Below, in pieces: positions 43,927 to 54,800 of a stretch of 64,000 nucleotides of DNA. A program made the position numbers and the translations under genes. The notes under the pieces were generated by a model that was not told the DNA's origin, made no database searches, and saw nothing but the letters and a program-made list of their open reading frames with translations. Within the stretch, counting starts at the first letter, position 1. Each line of letters starts with the position of its first letter. The DNA comes from a bacterium (lineage in GTDB: Bacteria; Bacillota_I; Bacilli_A; RF39; UBA660), in NCBI GenBank assembly GCA_019423565.1, contig JAHZBE010000002.1:85032-149031 (forward strand), given 5' to 3'.

Positions 43927-44230
43927 TAAAATACAAAATTCAAAAATAGAACTTGATAGTTCTATAGAAATGAATGACGAAAATTATTTAAATGATATTC
44001 TTGAAACAGAGAAAAATATGAGTGTTAATTTTACATATGCTTTAAATGAAGCAAGTAATGAAACATTATTTAATGAAATATATGAAATGTTTAAACAAAT
44101 TAAGGCATCTCAAAGAAACCTTTTTGAACTTAGTTTTAGAAAGGGATTTTACACACTTGAAAAAGCTGAAACAAATAAAATTAATGAAGAATATAATACA
44201 CTTTTAAATAAATTTAATGAAATTGAATAA
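43919..44230 (+). CDS. CotF-family spore coat protein
   Basis: About 103 residues. The CotF pattern is visible: YLNDILETEKNMSVNFTYALNEASNETLFNEIYEMFKQIKASQRNLFELSFRKGFYTLEKAE (quoted only in parts: NDILETEKNMSVNF, YALNEASNETL, RKGFYTLEK). These ferritin-like four-helix proteins coat Bacillus and Clostridium spores. The ATG at 43919 follows GGAGGA and overlaps the upstream stop by 8 bp. With gerQ this argues for sporulation capacity. A terminator follows. Confidence 0.8.
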   Translation: MNNKIQNSKIELDSSIEMNDENYLNDILETEKNMSVNFTYALNEASNETLFNEIYEMFKQIKASQRNLFELSFRKGFYTLEKAETNKINEEYNTLLNKFNEIE

Positions 44231-44255
44231 AAGGATCACCAAAGATTCTTTTTTT
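44231..44255 (+). terminator. Terminator after the coat-like genes
   Basis: Stem AAGGATC/GATTCTT (one G-U pair), loop ACCAAA, T8 run. Confidence 0.7.
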
Positions 44256-44280
44256 GAATTTATCATAATAATTATATAAT
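44254..44280 (+). promoter_or_regulatory. Promoter of the small RNA beside the Abi_2 gene
   Basis: TATAAT at 44275-44280 with TTGAAT (44254-44259) at 15-bp spacing. Start point expected near 44287. The -10 is perfect; the spacer is short. Confidence 0.5.
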
Positions 44281-44286
44281 ACATAT

Positions 44287-44352
44287 TTTAGGCAGAAAAA
44301 TAGGGCTCCACCGTTAGATAGTGCCCTTGCAAAAACGATTTAACGTTTTTTT
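44287..44352 (+). ncRNA. Candidate abiF-type small RNA
   Basis: A short transcript unit between a TATAAT box and a strong terminator. It has stem GCA/TGC (44292-44294 with 44328-44330), an A-rich internal loop, stem AGGGC/GCCCT (44302-44306 with 44323-44327) with a 16-base loop containing CCACCGTTAGATAG, then terminator AAAAACG/CGTTTTT (44331-44350) with T7. No ORF. It converges on a gene of the Abi_2/AbiF family 42 bp away, the gene context of the published abiF RNA motif. I could not compare it with the covariance model. Confidence 0.6.
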
Positions 44353-44394
44353 CTTGCATAAACAATATACCACAAAATGTATATTTATGTCAAA

Positions 44395-45402
44395 CTATTT
44401 ATCAACATTCATATAGTTTTTTTCAATTATATTTTTGAAATATGAATATATTGATTTTAATAGTTCATTATTATTATAATATTCTTTATGTAAAATTATT
44501 CTATAAAAAAATAAATTATTAATTTCTTTATTCACATTTTGTTTTATACCATCACTTGTTACTATTTCATTAAACATATAAAGTGTAGATGTAATTTGTC
44601 TGATTCTCGAATTACTAAGTTTATTATTTCTTGTTACTTTTCCTATATCACAATTTTTTAAATATTGTACAATTTTATATGGAGCTGGATAAACATTGTC
44701 TTTCTTATTTAATTCACTTAATACACATGTATTATGTGCAACAGCATTTCTTAATTTTACAATATCTCTCAATATATATACATCTCTATTTTCATCTACT
44801 AAATTATATTCTTTAGTATAAAAATCATAGAAATTAACCAATTCACCAAATGTTATAATTTCAAGAAATTCCCATATCGGTATATTTTCTAACTTTTTAT
44901 CTTTATCAACATCATATTTAGAAAATATTTTTTGATAATATTCATTACCAACTTTTTTAAAAATACTATTATGAACTTTTTTAGGAAACTTTTCATCATT
45001 GAAATCTTTCTCTAAATATAGATTAACTATTTTATACCCATCCTCATACTCTATATTTTCTATTGTATTTAATATTTTTATTTTTAAATAATGTTCAATA
45101 TCAATTATCATTTTAAATAATAATAATCTTAATCTATGATCAATAATTGCCATATCTTTCAAATATGCAAAATCTAAATCTTGATATAGTCCCTCATATT
45201 TTCCTGCTGGTGACGGATATTTCTGAAAATTATTTTTATATGCAGTAATATTATAATAATTATTATTGTACTTTAAATATTTTTCCGCATCATTCTCTGA
45301 AATCAAATTAAATTTTACATTTTTTCGTTTTAAATATGGAACCATTTCTGATATATTCATCATAGGTTTTAAAGAATTTACAGTTCTAGAATTATTATCC
45401 AT
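44395..45402 (-). CDS. Abi_2 (AbiF-like) protein with HEPN RNase motif
   Basis: A 335-residue Abi_2-family protein: VPYLKRKNVKFNLISENDAEKYL and YKNNFQKYP at the N-terminus, DHRLRLLLFKMIIDIEHYLKIKIL in the middle (quoted in part), WEFLEIITFGELVNFY, and the HEPN RxxxxH motif RNAVAH (218-223). Members cause abortive phage infection in lactococci. Adjacent is a small RNA with promoter and terminator (44287-44352), so this looks like a complete RNA-plus-HEPN unit. Distinct from the Abi_2 protein at 32.5 kb by sequence. Confidence 0.88.
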   Translation of the reverse strand: MDNNSRTVNSLKPMMNISEMVPYLKRKNVKFNLISENDAEKYLKYNNNYYNITAYKNNFQKYPSPAGKYEGLYQDLDFAYLKDMAIIDHRLRLLLFKMIIDIEHYLKIKILNTIENIEYEDGYKIVNLYLEKDFNDEKFPKKVHNSIFKKVGNEYYQKIFSKYDVDKDKKLENIPIWEFLEIITFGELVNFYDFYTKEYNLVDENRDVYILRDIVKLRNAVAHNTCVLSELNKKDNVYPAPYKIVQYLKNCDIGKVTRNNKLSNSRIRQITSTLYMFNEIVTSDGIKQNVNKEINNLFFYRIILHKEYYNNNELLKSIYSYFKNIIEKNYMNVDK

Positions 45403-45568
45403 ATACCCACCCTCTTACCAGTACACATAGTATATCATAATAAATTCTATATATTACAAATATTTAATAAAGTTTTAACAATTTTCTTCAAAAATAATTA
45501 AATATGTTAAATTTTTTTGATTTTTTTAACATGTTTTAGTTATATGTTAAATTATTTAACTTTTTTAA

Positions 45569-46507
45569 CTAAACATCAAAAGATGTTTCATCTATAAATT
45601 TATAATTTGTCTTGTATTTAAGTTCTCTAACTAATCTAAATAAAGCATCATCTTTTGCTTTTGCCTCAATCATAATATCAATATCAACATTATACTTTTT
45701 TATCTTTTCTATAAACTGAATAAAATCATCACTATTAATATAATCATGGTGAGATCTAAAATCTCTTTTTGTTTTATTTTTAGGAGATGAAAAGTGAACC
45801 TTTGGTCTAGTATCTTTCCATGTATCAAATATTTCCGCTAATATTTCATCAATATTATCACATGGATTACATATATGATGATGATAATCTAAAACCATAG
45901 GTCTATTTATTTTTTTACATAAACTAAGTACATCTTTTGCATTATATATTTTATCATCATTTTCTATTACTATAGAATTTTTAATATTATCTGGTAATTT
46001 ATTAAAATTATTTACAAACCTTGTGATTGATTTTTCTTTTCCAAATACGCTGCTTCCAGTATGTAAAACTATTACTGGATTTTTTATTTTTAATGCTTCT
46101 AATATATTTATATGATATTTAAGAATTTCAATTGAATTATTAATTGTTTCTTTATTAATACTATTAAGTACACAAAACTGATCCGGGTGTACATCAACTC
46201 TCATATTATTTTTGTCTATAATTTTTGATATTTTATCATAATAATCTTTATACGTATTTATATATTCAAAAGATACATTTTTATGTGTTGCGAGTGGAAT
46301 TAATTTTGATGTTAATCTATAAAAATGAATATTGTTTTTTACATTATAATTTAATATTTTTTCTAGATTTTCTAGATTTGATTTTATAATTTTATCTAAT
46401 TTTTCATTTTTATTTTCTTCTTTTAAATAATTTGTATATGTTATTGTACCGGAAGATGTTATATCAAGTGCTTTACTAATAGCAACATATCCAAGTCTTA
46501 TTATCAT
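45569..46507 (-). CDS. uvsE: UV damage endonuclease UvsE/UvdE
   Basis: About 312 residues with a TIM-barrel UVDE pattern: IRLGYVAIS at the start, RVDVHPDQFCVLNS, VIVLHTGSSVFGKE, IVIENDDKIY, VLDYHHHICNP, KVHFSSPKN and DIMIEAKAKD, covering the metal-ligand His, Glu and Asp residues of the family. It nicks DNA 5' to UV photoproducts, independent of UvrABC, and is common in spore formers. Start at 46507 behind GGTGAA. Downstream of murC on the same strand. Confidence 0.94.
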   Translation of the reverse strand: MIIRLGYVAISKALDITSSGTITYTNYLKEENKNEKLDKIIKSNLENLEKILNYNVKNNIHFYRLTSKLIPLATHKNVSFEYINTYKDYYDKISKIIDKNNMRVDVHPDQFCVLNSINKETINNSIEILKYHINILEALKIKNPVIVLHTGSSVFGKEKSITRFVNNFNKLPDNIKNSIVIENDDKIYNAKDVLSLCKKINRPMVLDYHHHICNPCDNIDEILAEIFDTWKDTRPKVHFSSPKNKTKRDFRSHHDYINSDDFIQFIEKIKKYNVDIDIMIEAKAKDDALFRLVRELKYKTNYKFIDETSFDV

Positions 46508-46531
46508 TTTATTCACCATTTATATTATTAA

Positions 46532-46557
46532 CAAAAAAAGAAGACTTATTTGTCTTC
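46532..46557 (-). terminator. Terminator after murC
   Basis: Stem GAAGAC/GTCTTC with loop TTATTT and T7 leftward, overlapping the murC stop codon; uvsE must be transcribed separately or by read-through. Confidence 0.8.
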
Positions 46558-47922
46558 AATTAATTTTTTAGCAATTTTTGTTACATTGCCTGCACCAAGT
46601 GTTAATATTATATCGTTTTCTTTTACATGTTTCCTTAAATAATCTACAATTTCATCATAATCACTTATATAAATTGCATCAACATTATCTTCTTTTAATT
46701 TATTTACAATTTGTTCTTCTGATACACCATATATATTTTTTTCTCTAGCTGCATATATATCAATAACTATTACATGGTCAAAATTCATTAATGATTCTGC
46801 AAAAGAAGATAAATGTTCTTTTACTCTACTATATGTATGTGCTTCAAATATTACCCATGATGAATTAAACTTCTTTTTTAAAATAGAATCTGCAGTTGCT
46901 TTTATTTCTGTTGGATGATGTCCATAATCATCATATACATCTGCGCCATTAAATTTACCTTTATATTCAAGTCTTCTACTTGCTCCAGTAAATCCTATTA
47001 ATCCCTCTTTTATCATATCAATTGGTAATTTATACCATAAACATAGCGCTATACATTCTAATGAATTTGAAACATTATGTGATCCTGCAACGCCTAAAGT
47101 AATTCTATCTATTTTTTCATTATTATGCATTAAATCATAACTTGCACAGCCTTCATCATTATAGCTTATATTTCTTGCATAGTAATCTGCTTTTTCATTT
47201 GTCATACTTGTAGTTAAAACACTAGCCCTAGTATGATTTCTTAAGTTATAACATCTTTCGTCGTCCATATTAACAACTAATAATCCATCACTTGGAAGCA
47301 TACTTACATACTTTTGAAATGACTTTTCTATATTATCAATATTTTTAAAATAATCTAAATGGTCATTATCAATATTAGTAACAATTGCACTTCTTTGTTT
47401 AAAATTTAAATAACTTTCACAATATTCACATGCTTCAATTATGAAATAATCGCTATTACCTACTCTATAGTTTCCATCTATACATCTAAGATTTGCACCA
47501 ATTTGAATGCTTGGATCTAAATTAGCACTCATAAACGCACTTGAAACCATAGATGATGTAGTTGTTTTACCATGTGTTCCAGCAACTCCAATTACATCTT
47601 TAAATAACTTAGTAATTTCACCTAAGAATTTTCCTCTTTCTACTGTTTCAATTTCAAGGTTTCTTGCTTCCACTAATTCTGGATTGTCACTTTTTATTGC
47701 AGCTGTATAAACAACTAAATCTATATCTTTTGTTATATTTTCTTTTACTTGACCAATATTAACATTTATACCATTACTTCTTAATTTTTCTGTCATAGCA
47801 CTTTCAGACATATCTGAACCGCTCACTTTAAATCCCCAATTAACAAGTATTTCAGCAATACCACTCATGCTAATACCGCCAATACCAATCATGTATATAT
47901 TTTTATAATCTCTTATGTTCAT
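46546..47922 (-). CDS. murC: UDP-N-acetylmuramate-L-alanine ligase
   Basis: A 458-residue Mur ligase adding L-Ala to UDP-MurNAc. The N-terminal Rossmann IGIGGISMSGIAEIL, ATP loop GTHGKTTT (115-122), IIEACEYCESYL, VTNIDNDHLDYF and the C-terminal YDDYGHHPTEIKAT are all present. It begins 3 bp after murD; the two form a cell-wall operon. Confidence 0.97.
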   Translation of the reverse strand: MNIRDYKNIYMIGIGGISMSGIAEILVNWGFKVSGSDMSESAMTEKLRSNGINVNIGQVKENITKDIDLVVYTAAIKSDNPELVEARNLEIETVERGKFLGEITKLFKDVIGVAGTHGKTTTSSMVSSAFMSANLDPSIQIGANLRCIDGNYRVGNSDYFIIEACEYCESYLNFKQRSAIVTNIDNDHLDYFKNIDNIEKSFQKYVSMLPSDGLLVVNMDDERCYNLRNHTRASVLTTSMTNEKADYYARNISYNDEGCASYDLMHNNEKIDRITLGVAGSHNVSNSLECIALCLWYKLPIDMIKEGLIGFTGASRRLEYKGKFNGADVYDDYGHHPTEIKATADSILKKKFNSSWVIFEAHTYSRVKEHLSSFAESLMNFDHVIVIDIYAAREKNIYGVSEEQIVNKLKEDNVDAIYISDYDEIVDYLRKHVKENDIILTLGAGNVTKIAKKLIEDK

Positions 47923-47925
47923 TTT

Positions 47926-49254
47926 TTATCTTTCCCTTACTAAATTTTTAAATTCGTCTCCTCTATCTTCGAATCTATCATATTGATCCCAAGAAGCACA
48001 TGCTGGACTAAGTAATACAACATCTCCAGGAGTACATATATCTTTTACCACATTCATTGCTTCTTTTAATGTATCATTTTTATAACATTTAATATTTAAA
48101 TCATTACAAAATTCTTCTATTCTATTTTTTGTTTCTCCAAAACAAACAACACATTTAACATTTTTCATTGAATCATCTAAATCATGAAATGAATGTCCTC
48201 TATCATATCCACCTAATAATAAAATTGTTGGTTTATCAAATGAATTAAGTGCAGTAATGGTAGACACACAGTTTGTTGCTTTTGAATCGTTATAATATGT
48301 TACACCATTTATTGTATCAACATATTCAAGTCTATGTTCAACACCTTTAAATTCTTTTAAAACATTTTGTATAACTTCATCTGTCACACCATATTTTTTT
48401 ACTGCTATAATTGCGCCCATTATATTTTGGTAATTATGTTTTCCTTTTAATATTATGTCATCTAGTTTTATTACTAACTTACCATCATAATAAATTCCCT
48501 CTTCATCATAATATGCAAGATTAGTTTTATCATGTCCATAATAAACTTTTGTACTTTTTATATCATCTGTAATCTTCATGCTTACTTCATCATCTTTATT
48601 TATTACAGCCAAATCATCACTTGTATGATTATTAAATATTTTCTTTTTTGTCATTTGATATACTTCATATGATTTATGAAAATCAAGGTGTGTAGGAGTA
48701 ATATTTGTAAGTACACTCACATTTGTTTTAAAATCATACATATCACATAATTGATGATCACTTATTTCAAGTACTAAATAACTATTTGGTTTAATATCTC
48801 GTACAAAATTTGATAAAGGAATTCCAATATTCCCTCCTAAATATACGTTATCAAATGAATTTTTCATAAATTCACTTATAAGAGTTGTTGTTGTTGTTTT
48901 ACCATTTGATCCAGTAACACCAATAATATTTACTGATTTATCTAGAAATGAGTATGCCATTTCTATTTCATTTATTACTTTTATTCCAAGTTCTTTTGCT
49001 TTTACTACTACAGGATTGTCATATTTAATTCCTGGATTTTTAATAACATAATCAAAACTATCATCAAGTAATGATAATTGATCACCTGTTATAACAACTT
49101 TAGCACCTAAAGATTCAAGTTCACTAACAAGTTCCTCTTTTTGTTCTTTACCATCAGTTACAATTATTTCATTATTATAATCACTAAGTAATTTAGCAGC
49201 TTCATATCCACTTCTTGCCATACCTAGTATAAATATTTTCTTATTTTCAAACAT
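47926..49254 (-). CDS. murD: UDP-N-acetylmuramoylalanine-D-glutamate ligase
   Basis: About 442 residues: FILGMARSGYEAAKLL, ATP loop GSNGKTTT (115-122), LEISDHQLCDM, LTNITPTHLDFH, YYNDSKATN and LLSPACASWDQYD, standard for MurD, which adds D-Glu to UDP-MurNAc-L-Ala. The ATG at 49254 (MFENKKIF) is chosen because GAAGGTG precedes it. Directly followed by murC. Confidence 0.96.
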   Translation of the reverse strand: MFENKKIFILGMARSGYEAAKLLSDYNNEIIVTDGKEQKEELVSELESLGAKVVITGDQLSLLDDSFDYVIKNPGIKYDNPVVVKAKELGIKVINEIEMAYSFLDKSVNIIGVTGSNGKTTTTTLISEFMKNSFDNVYLGGNIGIPLSNFVRDIKPNSYLVLEISDHQLCDMYDFKTNVSVLTNITPTHLDFHKSYEVYQMTKKKIFNNHTSDDLAVINKDDEVSMKITDDIKSTKVYYGHDKTNLAYYDEEGIYYDGKLVIKLDDIILKGKHNYQNIMGAIIAVKKYGVTDEVIQNVLKEFKGVEHRLEYVDTINGVTYYNDSKATNCVSTITALNSFDKPTILLLGGYDRGHSFHDLDDSMKNVKCVVCFGETKNRIEEFCNDLNIKCYKNDTLKEAMNVVKDICTPGDVVLLSPACASWDQYDRFEDRGDEFKNLVRER

Positions 49255-49405
49255 ATTATCACCTTCAACAACATTATAACATGTATTCAATAAATAAGTA
49301 AAATAAATTAAGTATTATTCTTACCCATTAACATTTTATAAACATCTAAATTTTCTTTTAAAACTTTAAATATTTTTCCAATTGATATATCCACTAATAA
49401 TATAT

Positions 49406-49431
49406 TAAAAAAATGCACTTTTTTGTGCATC
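49406..49431 (-). terminator. Terminator after the 815-residue surface protein gene
   Basis: Stem ATGCAC/GTGCAT, loop T6/A6, T7 leftward. The TGCAC stem resembles those flanking fic. Confidence 0.75.
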
Positions 49432-49434
49432 TTT

Positions 49435-51882
49435 TTAAAAATCATCATCGTCAAATGTATCATATCTTGATGACTTATTTTGTTTTTCTTTTATTTCCTT
49501 TTTTAATCTATTTACTTCTTCTTGTTTAAGAAGCATTTTTAATTTATCTGGATTATTAGTTTCTAAACTTTCTTCTAATGCATCATATAATTCATCTTTT
49601 GTTACCACATCATCATATAAATCATATTTTTCTTTGTAATCTGCATCTATAGAATCAGAATCTATTACATTTTTTGGCTCATTTATTTGCTTTGGTACTT
49701 CAGTACTTAATTTACTATCTTGATACAAATTTCCATTAGGATAAACTACATCATCATCTGTACCATTTCTTGAACCAATATTAATTTCAGGTTTAAATTC
49801 TATTTTAGTTCCTTCTGATATTTTTTGAATATCTTCTTTTTGTTTATTTTTTCTTTTAATTAAAATTATAAGCATTATAATGATTGCAAGTAATAGTAAT
49901 AAAAGTGATAATAATGCAAAGAATTGTCCTAAAGTTAATCCTAAAATTTTCTTACTTTTCTTTTCAACATCTATTTGGTAACTTTTTGTAAAACCATTTT
50001 CATCTGTAACTCTAACCATTACAACATTGTTACCTTCTTTTAAATCTTTATTACCTGTTATTTCTACTTTCGCATTAGGATTTTTAGTAATTGCTTCTAC
50101 ATCTAGGGAATCAGTATTTCCATCAACAGTTAATTTATAATTTAATTTATCTGGATCAAAATTATCATCTAATTTTTTACCATCAATTTTTATATCTGAT
50201 AAATCATTATTACTTTTAAGTGGACTTCTTTTTACATTTAAAGTATAAATTCTTACGCTTCCATCTTCTGCGATTACTTTAATTGTTATAGGGGTTGTTT
50301 CTCCTACTTTGAAATCTTTATTACCCATTACTTCTACTTTAGCTTTATCTGATGCTTTATAAGTTAAATCAAGTTTATTACTTTCATATGGTACTGTAAC
50401 TTCATAATTACTCATATTTTTATCAAATTTAGGACTTATTTCACCATTACCTATTACTAAACTTTCTAGATAATTTTCATTTGATTTTTTTTGTTCTTCT
50501 TTTGTACCAGAATTAGAACTTGTGCTTGTACTTGCTTTCTTTTTAGTTACATTTACTGTATATGTATTTTTATTACCATTTTCTGCAGTTACTGTAACTG
50601 TAATATAATTCATACCTGGTTTTAGGTTACTATTACCACTTATTGTAACCTTAGCCTTACTACTTGATGCAATTGCTTGTACTGTTAAGTTATCAACATT
50701 ACTTGGTACTGTTATAGAATAAGAGAACTTATTTTTATTAAATGCTGGGCTTAATGTATAACCACCTACATTTAATTTACTTAATGTTGCATCTGAGTCA
50801 AGAACAGGCTCATTTTTCTTTTCTTCCTCTCTTGTTACAGTAATTTTATATGTTTTTTTACTTCCATCTTCTGCGGTTACTTCTACTGTTACTACATTGT
50901 TTCCTACCTTTAAATCTGTATTACCTACTATTTTAACGCTTGATTTTTCATTATTTGTTATTGCTTTAACATCTATTTTAGTCGCATTATTTGGTACCTT
51001 TAAAGTATAATCTAAATTATCTTTATTAAATACTGGACTTAATGTATAACCTGGAACTGATAAATCTTTTAGGGAATTATCACTTGATTTTTGTATTGCA
51101 GACTGTCTTGTTACAGTTATTGTATATGTTCTTTTATTTCCATTTTCTGCAGTTACTACTACTGAAATATTATTAGCGCCTACACTTAAACTTTTATTTC
51201 CTGTTCCAGTAAGAGTTGCTTTAGCACTTTCTTTTGTAGCATTTAATGTTACACTTGAAACATTATTTGGAACTGTTAAACTATAACTAGTTGTATTTTT
51301 ATTAAATGCTGGACTAATTGTATATCCTGTAATACTTAAAGCAGATAAATAATTATTAGAATCTTTAATAACAGGAGTTCCTATTGTTATTGTTTTTGAA
51401 ACTGGCGTTACTGATAATTTATTATTATTACAGTCATTTAATAATACATTTGTCAAAGATAAAGTTGTTGAACCAGTTTTTAATGTTTTAAATTTTAATG
51501 TAATTATATCTGTTGCTGAACTAAATCCATTTGATAAGGTAAAATCAATACCTGCAAATTTATAATTATTATTTTTATTTACAGATACAGCGTATGGAGA
51601 ACTCATACCAGTTGCAGATATAAATTCTAAATAATCACTATCAAATGATATGTTTCCTCCTACACCACATATACCAATATTACTTGAATCAACATTAACA
51701 TTGTTAACATTTACTTTAGCAGTTATTTCATCACCAATATTAGCATTATTATTTACTGTATAACCAATACTAGCAGATCCTACTGTACTTGCAGCATTTG
51801 CTTTAATATATATTGCAAATATAGATGCTACTACTATTAAAATTATAATAAGTTTATTTGTTATCTTTCCATTATTCTTCAT
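49435..51882 (-). CDS. Membrane-anchored protein: cohesin-like domain plus five cadherin-like beta-sandwich repeats
   Basis: An 815-residue protein: signal sequence (about 1-30), cohesin-like domain (about 33-170; IGDEITAKVNVNNVNV, ISFDSDYLEFISATG, IITLKFKTLKTG), five tandem cadherin-like beta-sandwich (PF12733-type) repeats of about 87 residues (TLSPAFNKN ... VTAENGNKRTYTITV), a transmembrane helix (about 652-675), and a 140-residue acidic/coiled cytoplasmic tail. The family's function is unsettled; cohesins bind dockerins. It lies 13 bp after the dockerin-bearing giant gene, so it may be the cell-surface receptor for that protein. Confidence 0.85.
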   Translation of the reverse strand: MKNNGKITNKLIIILIVVASIFAIYIKANAASTVGSASIGYTVNNNANIGDEITAKVNVNNVNVDSSNIGICGVGGNISFDSDYLEFISATGMSSPYAVSVNKNNNYKFAGIDFTLSNGFSSATDIITLKFKTLKTGSTTLSLTNVLLNDCNNNKLSVTPVSKTITIGTPVIKDSNNYLSALSITGYTISPAFNKNTTSYSLTVPNNVSSVTLNATKESAKATLTGTGNKSLSVGANNISVVVTAENGNKRTYTITVTRQSAIQKSSDNSLKDLSVPGYTLSPVFNKDNLDYTLKVPNNATKIDVKAITNNEKSSVKIVGNTDLKVGNNVVTVEVTAEDGSKKTYKITVTREEEKKNEPVLDSDATLSKLNVGGYTLSPAFNKNKFSYSITVPSNVDNLTVQAIASSSKAKVTISGNSNLKPGMNYITVTVTAENGNKNTYTVNVTKKKASTSTSSNSGTKEEQKKSNENYLESLVIGNGEISPKFDKNMSNYEVTVPYESNKLDLTYKASDKAKVEVMGNKDFKVGETTPITIKVIAEDGSVRIYTLNVKRSPLKSNNDLSDIKIDGKKLDDNFDPDKLNYKLTVDGNTDSLDVEAITKNPNAKVEITGNKDLKEGNNVVMVRVTDENGFTKSYQIDVEKKSKKILGLTLGQFFALLSLLLLLLAIIIMLIILIKRKNKQKEDIQKISEGTKIEFKPEINIGSRNGTDDDVVYPNGNLYQDSKLSTEVPKQINEPKNVIDSDSIDADYKEKYDLYDDVVTKDELYDALEESLETNNPDKLKMLLKQEEVNRLKKEIKEKQNKSSRYDTFDDDDF

Positions 51883-51895
51883 TATGTACCTCCTA

Positions 51896-54800
51896 CTAAT
51901 TCTTCAAATAATATTGTAATGCACTTATCGCATCGCTTATATCTATTTCACTATCTTCTACCATATCACCAGCAACAAAATATGCTCCTGTTAATGCTTT
52001 AGAACTATTTTCACCATTTAAATAATGACCTAGTATACCAATTGAATCACTGATATCTATTACTCCATCACCATTAACATCACCTTTTATTACAATAGTT
52101 TTTCTATCTTTTTCTTCTCCATTAATCATTAACTTAACTATATATCCTGTTGCAACTATATCACTATCTGATATAACACTTGTTTCATCACTATTTACTA
52201 TTTCTAAATATTCATTAGGGTTATCTAATTGATCTTTTAATTCAAGTGCTGTTGTATTTACTTTTACTGTTTTTATATAACCATTTGCTATTGTATGACC
52301 ATATTTAACAGATGTTATTACTTCTGATATATTTGCTTTTTTCACAAATGTTACTTTATATGTTAAGAATGTTCCATCTTCCGCTGTTACTAATATTACA
52401 ACTTCTGTATTACCTACTTCTAGTGGCGAAATTGTATATGTATGTGGTGATGTATATGTTGTTCCATTTATTTTCATATTAGATTTATTATCTTCAAGTA
52501 CACTTGTTAAATCAACTTTATTTACATCACTATCTATATTTACTATATAAGAATATTTTGTTTTATTAAAACTTAATTCTCCAGAGCTTACTCTTAAATC
52601 ACTTAAGTATGCATTATTTGATGCTTGTTTTGAATATGTTATTTTATAGTTTTTAACTGTTTTACCATCTTCTGCAGTTACTTGAACTGTAATTGCACCA
52701 TTACCATTATTTTTTGGAATATCAACAACATTACTACTTTGTTTATTACCATTTACTAAATATGTAAGTGTTGATGTATCAATATTTGGTGTTGCATTTA
52801 TTGTTAATTTTTCTAAACTATATGGTATTTCTCCAATACTATATTCTGTTTCATTCATATTGAATTCTTTATCTAGAGTTTGTCCATTTACTGATAAACT
52901 ACTAAGGTTAGCATCACTACTTAATTCTTTACCAAGTCTATGAATAATTACACTATATGTTTTTGTATTTCCATTTTGTGCGACAACTATAATTTCAAGT
53001 GTTGTGTCACCTTCTTTTAAATTATCAACTGTAATTGTTTTAGGTGTAAAGAAATTTTCTGAAAGAACTTTAATACTTGCATTTTTATCTTCTGTTTCTA
53101 TATCAAAACTTATTTTATCAATATTATTTTCTACATTTATATTATATAAGAATGTAGTTTTATTAAAATCTATTTTACTTAATGATGGCGTTAATTTACT
53201 TAAGTAAGCATTATCTGATTTTACTATATTGTATGTTACTGTATATAATTTTTTACTTATTCCATCTGCTGCGGTTACTTCTACTGTTATTATATTTTCA
53301 CCAAGAAGTGTTGGTATATCTACTATATTACTATCAAAGGAAGTTGTTCCTACATAATATTTTATAGTTGAATCTGAATTTGTTGGAGTAGCATTTATTT
53401 TTAATTTAGTTGTTCCATAAGGAATATCTCCAATACTATAATCTAGTGTTGTTGATGTAAATGTTTTATCTAAATTATATCCACTTACACTTAAATCATG
53501 AAGTGTTGCATCATTACTTAATGCTTTTACAACATTAAATACATATACATCCATGCTTCCATCTTCCGCAATTGTTGTAAGTCTTACTACTTTATCATCT
53601 TTTGAATATGTACCATTACCTGTTACTGTTGTAGTAGGAACAGTTGGCACGCCTTCTATATTAAATTCTGTACTTCCATATGGAATTGTAAGTGTATATT
53701 CTCTTTTATCTTTTGATAAAGATGGAGATAACACTGCATTTGTTAAATTAACTTTTGATAAAGTTGTATCGCTTGATTTTGGTCTATTTACTTTTATTGT
53801 ATATATTTTTATAGTTTTTCCATCTTCTGCTGTTACTGTTACTTTATAAATATTATCTACTGTTGTTGATAATTCTATATTATCTTGTTTTGAAATAGAT
53901 GCATTTTTATCTTCTGCAACCGCAGTTACTTCTTCTTTTGTAAGAATACTTTTTTCTTCTTCAACTGTTGTTTCATAATATAAAGTATCTTTATCAAAAT
54001 CTGGTGTTAATGTATAACCCATTACTGATAATAAACTAAGGTTTGCATTATCATTTTTTATTCTATTTACATGTAATTTATATGTTTTTTCTTCTCCATT
54101 TTGCGCTGTTACCGTAAGTACAATTTCATTATCTCCTGTTTTTAAAGATATTTCTCCATCACCTTTTACGCTAGAATCAACATCTTTTAATACTGCTTCT
54201 ACATTTATTTTTGTCTTACTATAATTTACATCACCTAAATCATATTCAAGTGTATCGGAACTAAAGTTTTCTATTTCTTTTCCATCAACTTTTATCATTG
54301 ATAAATCATTTATATTCTTCTTAGCTCTAATTACATTTATATTATAATCAAGTATTGAACCTGATTCACTTTCTACTCTAATAACTATGTTATTATCTCC
54401 TACATTTAGTGAATGAATACCTGTTCCTGAGATAATAGTTGCTCTACTATCTGTTAGGGTTGCGGATACATCTATTGATGATATATTTCCATCAACATTT
54501 ACTGTATAACTTGTTATATTTGAATTAAATTCTGGTGTTAATGTTCCTTCACTAACAGTTATATCTGATAATGTATTTATACTTGATTTAGTTCTCTTTA
54601 TATTTAATATATATGTATTTGACTTAGTCTCATCTTCACTTACTACAGTTACTTCTATTTGTTTTTCGCTTGTTGAAATATTATAGTGTCCTTCTCCTGA
54701 TGTTACTTTTGAATTTGGTTCTAATTTAGTAGCAGTTACATTAAATTCTGTTACATCAACAGGTACTGTTACTTCATATTCAAATACATTTGATGAGAAA

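Noticed and set aside
44287..44352. T-box or known metabolite riboswitch in the gap after the coat genes
   Set aside because: GGTGGAGCC on the opposite strand faintly recalls a T-box, but the T-box bulge sequence is missing and the strong terminator and promoter face the other way.
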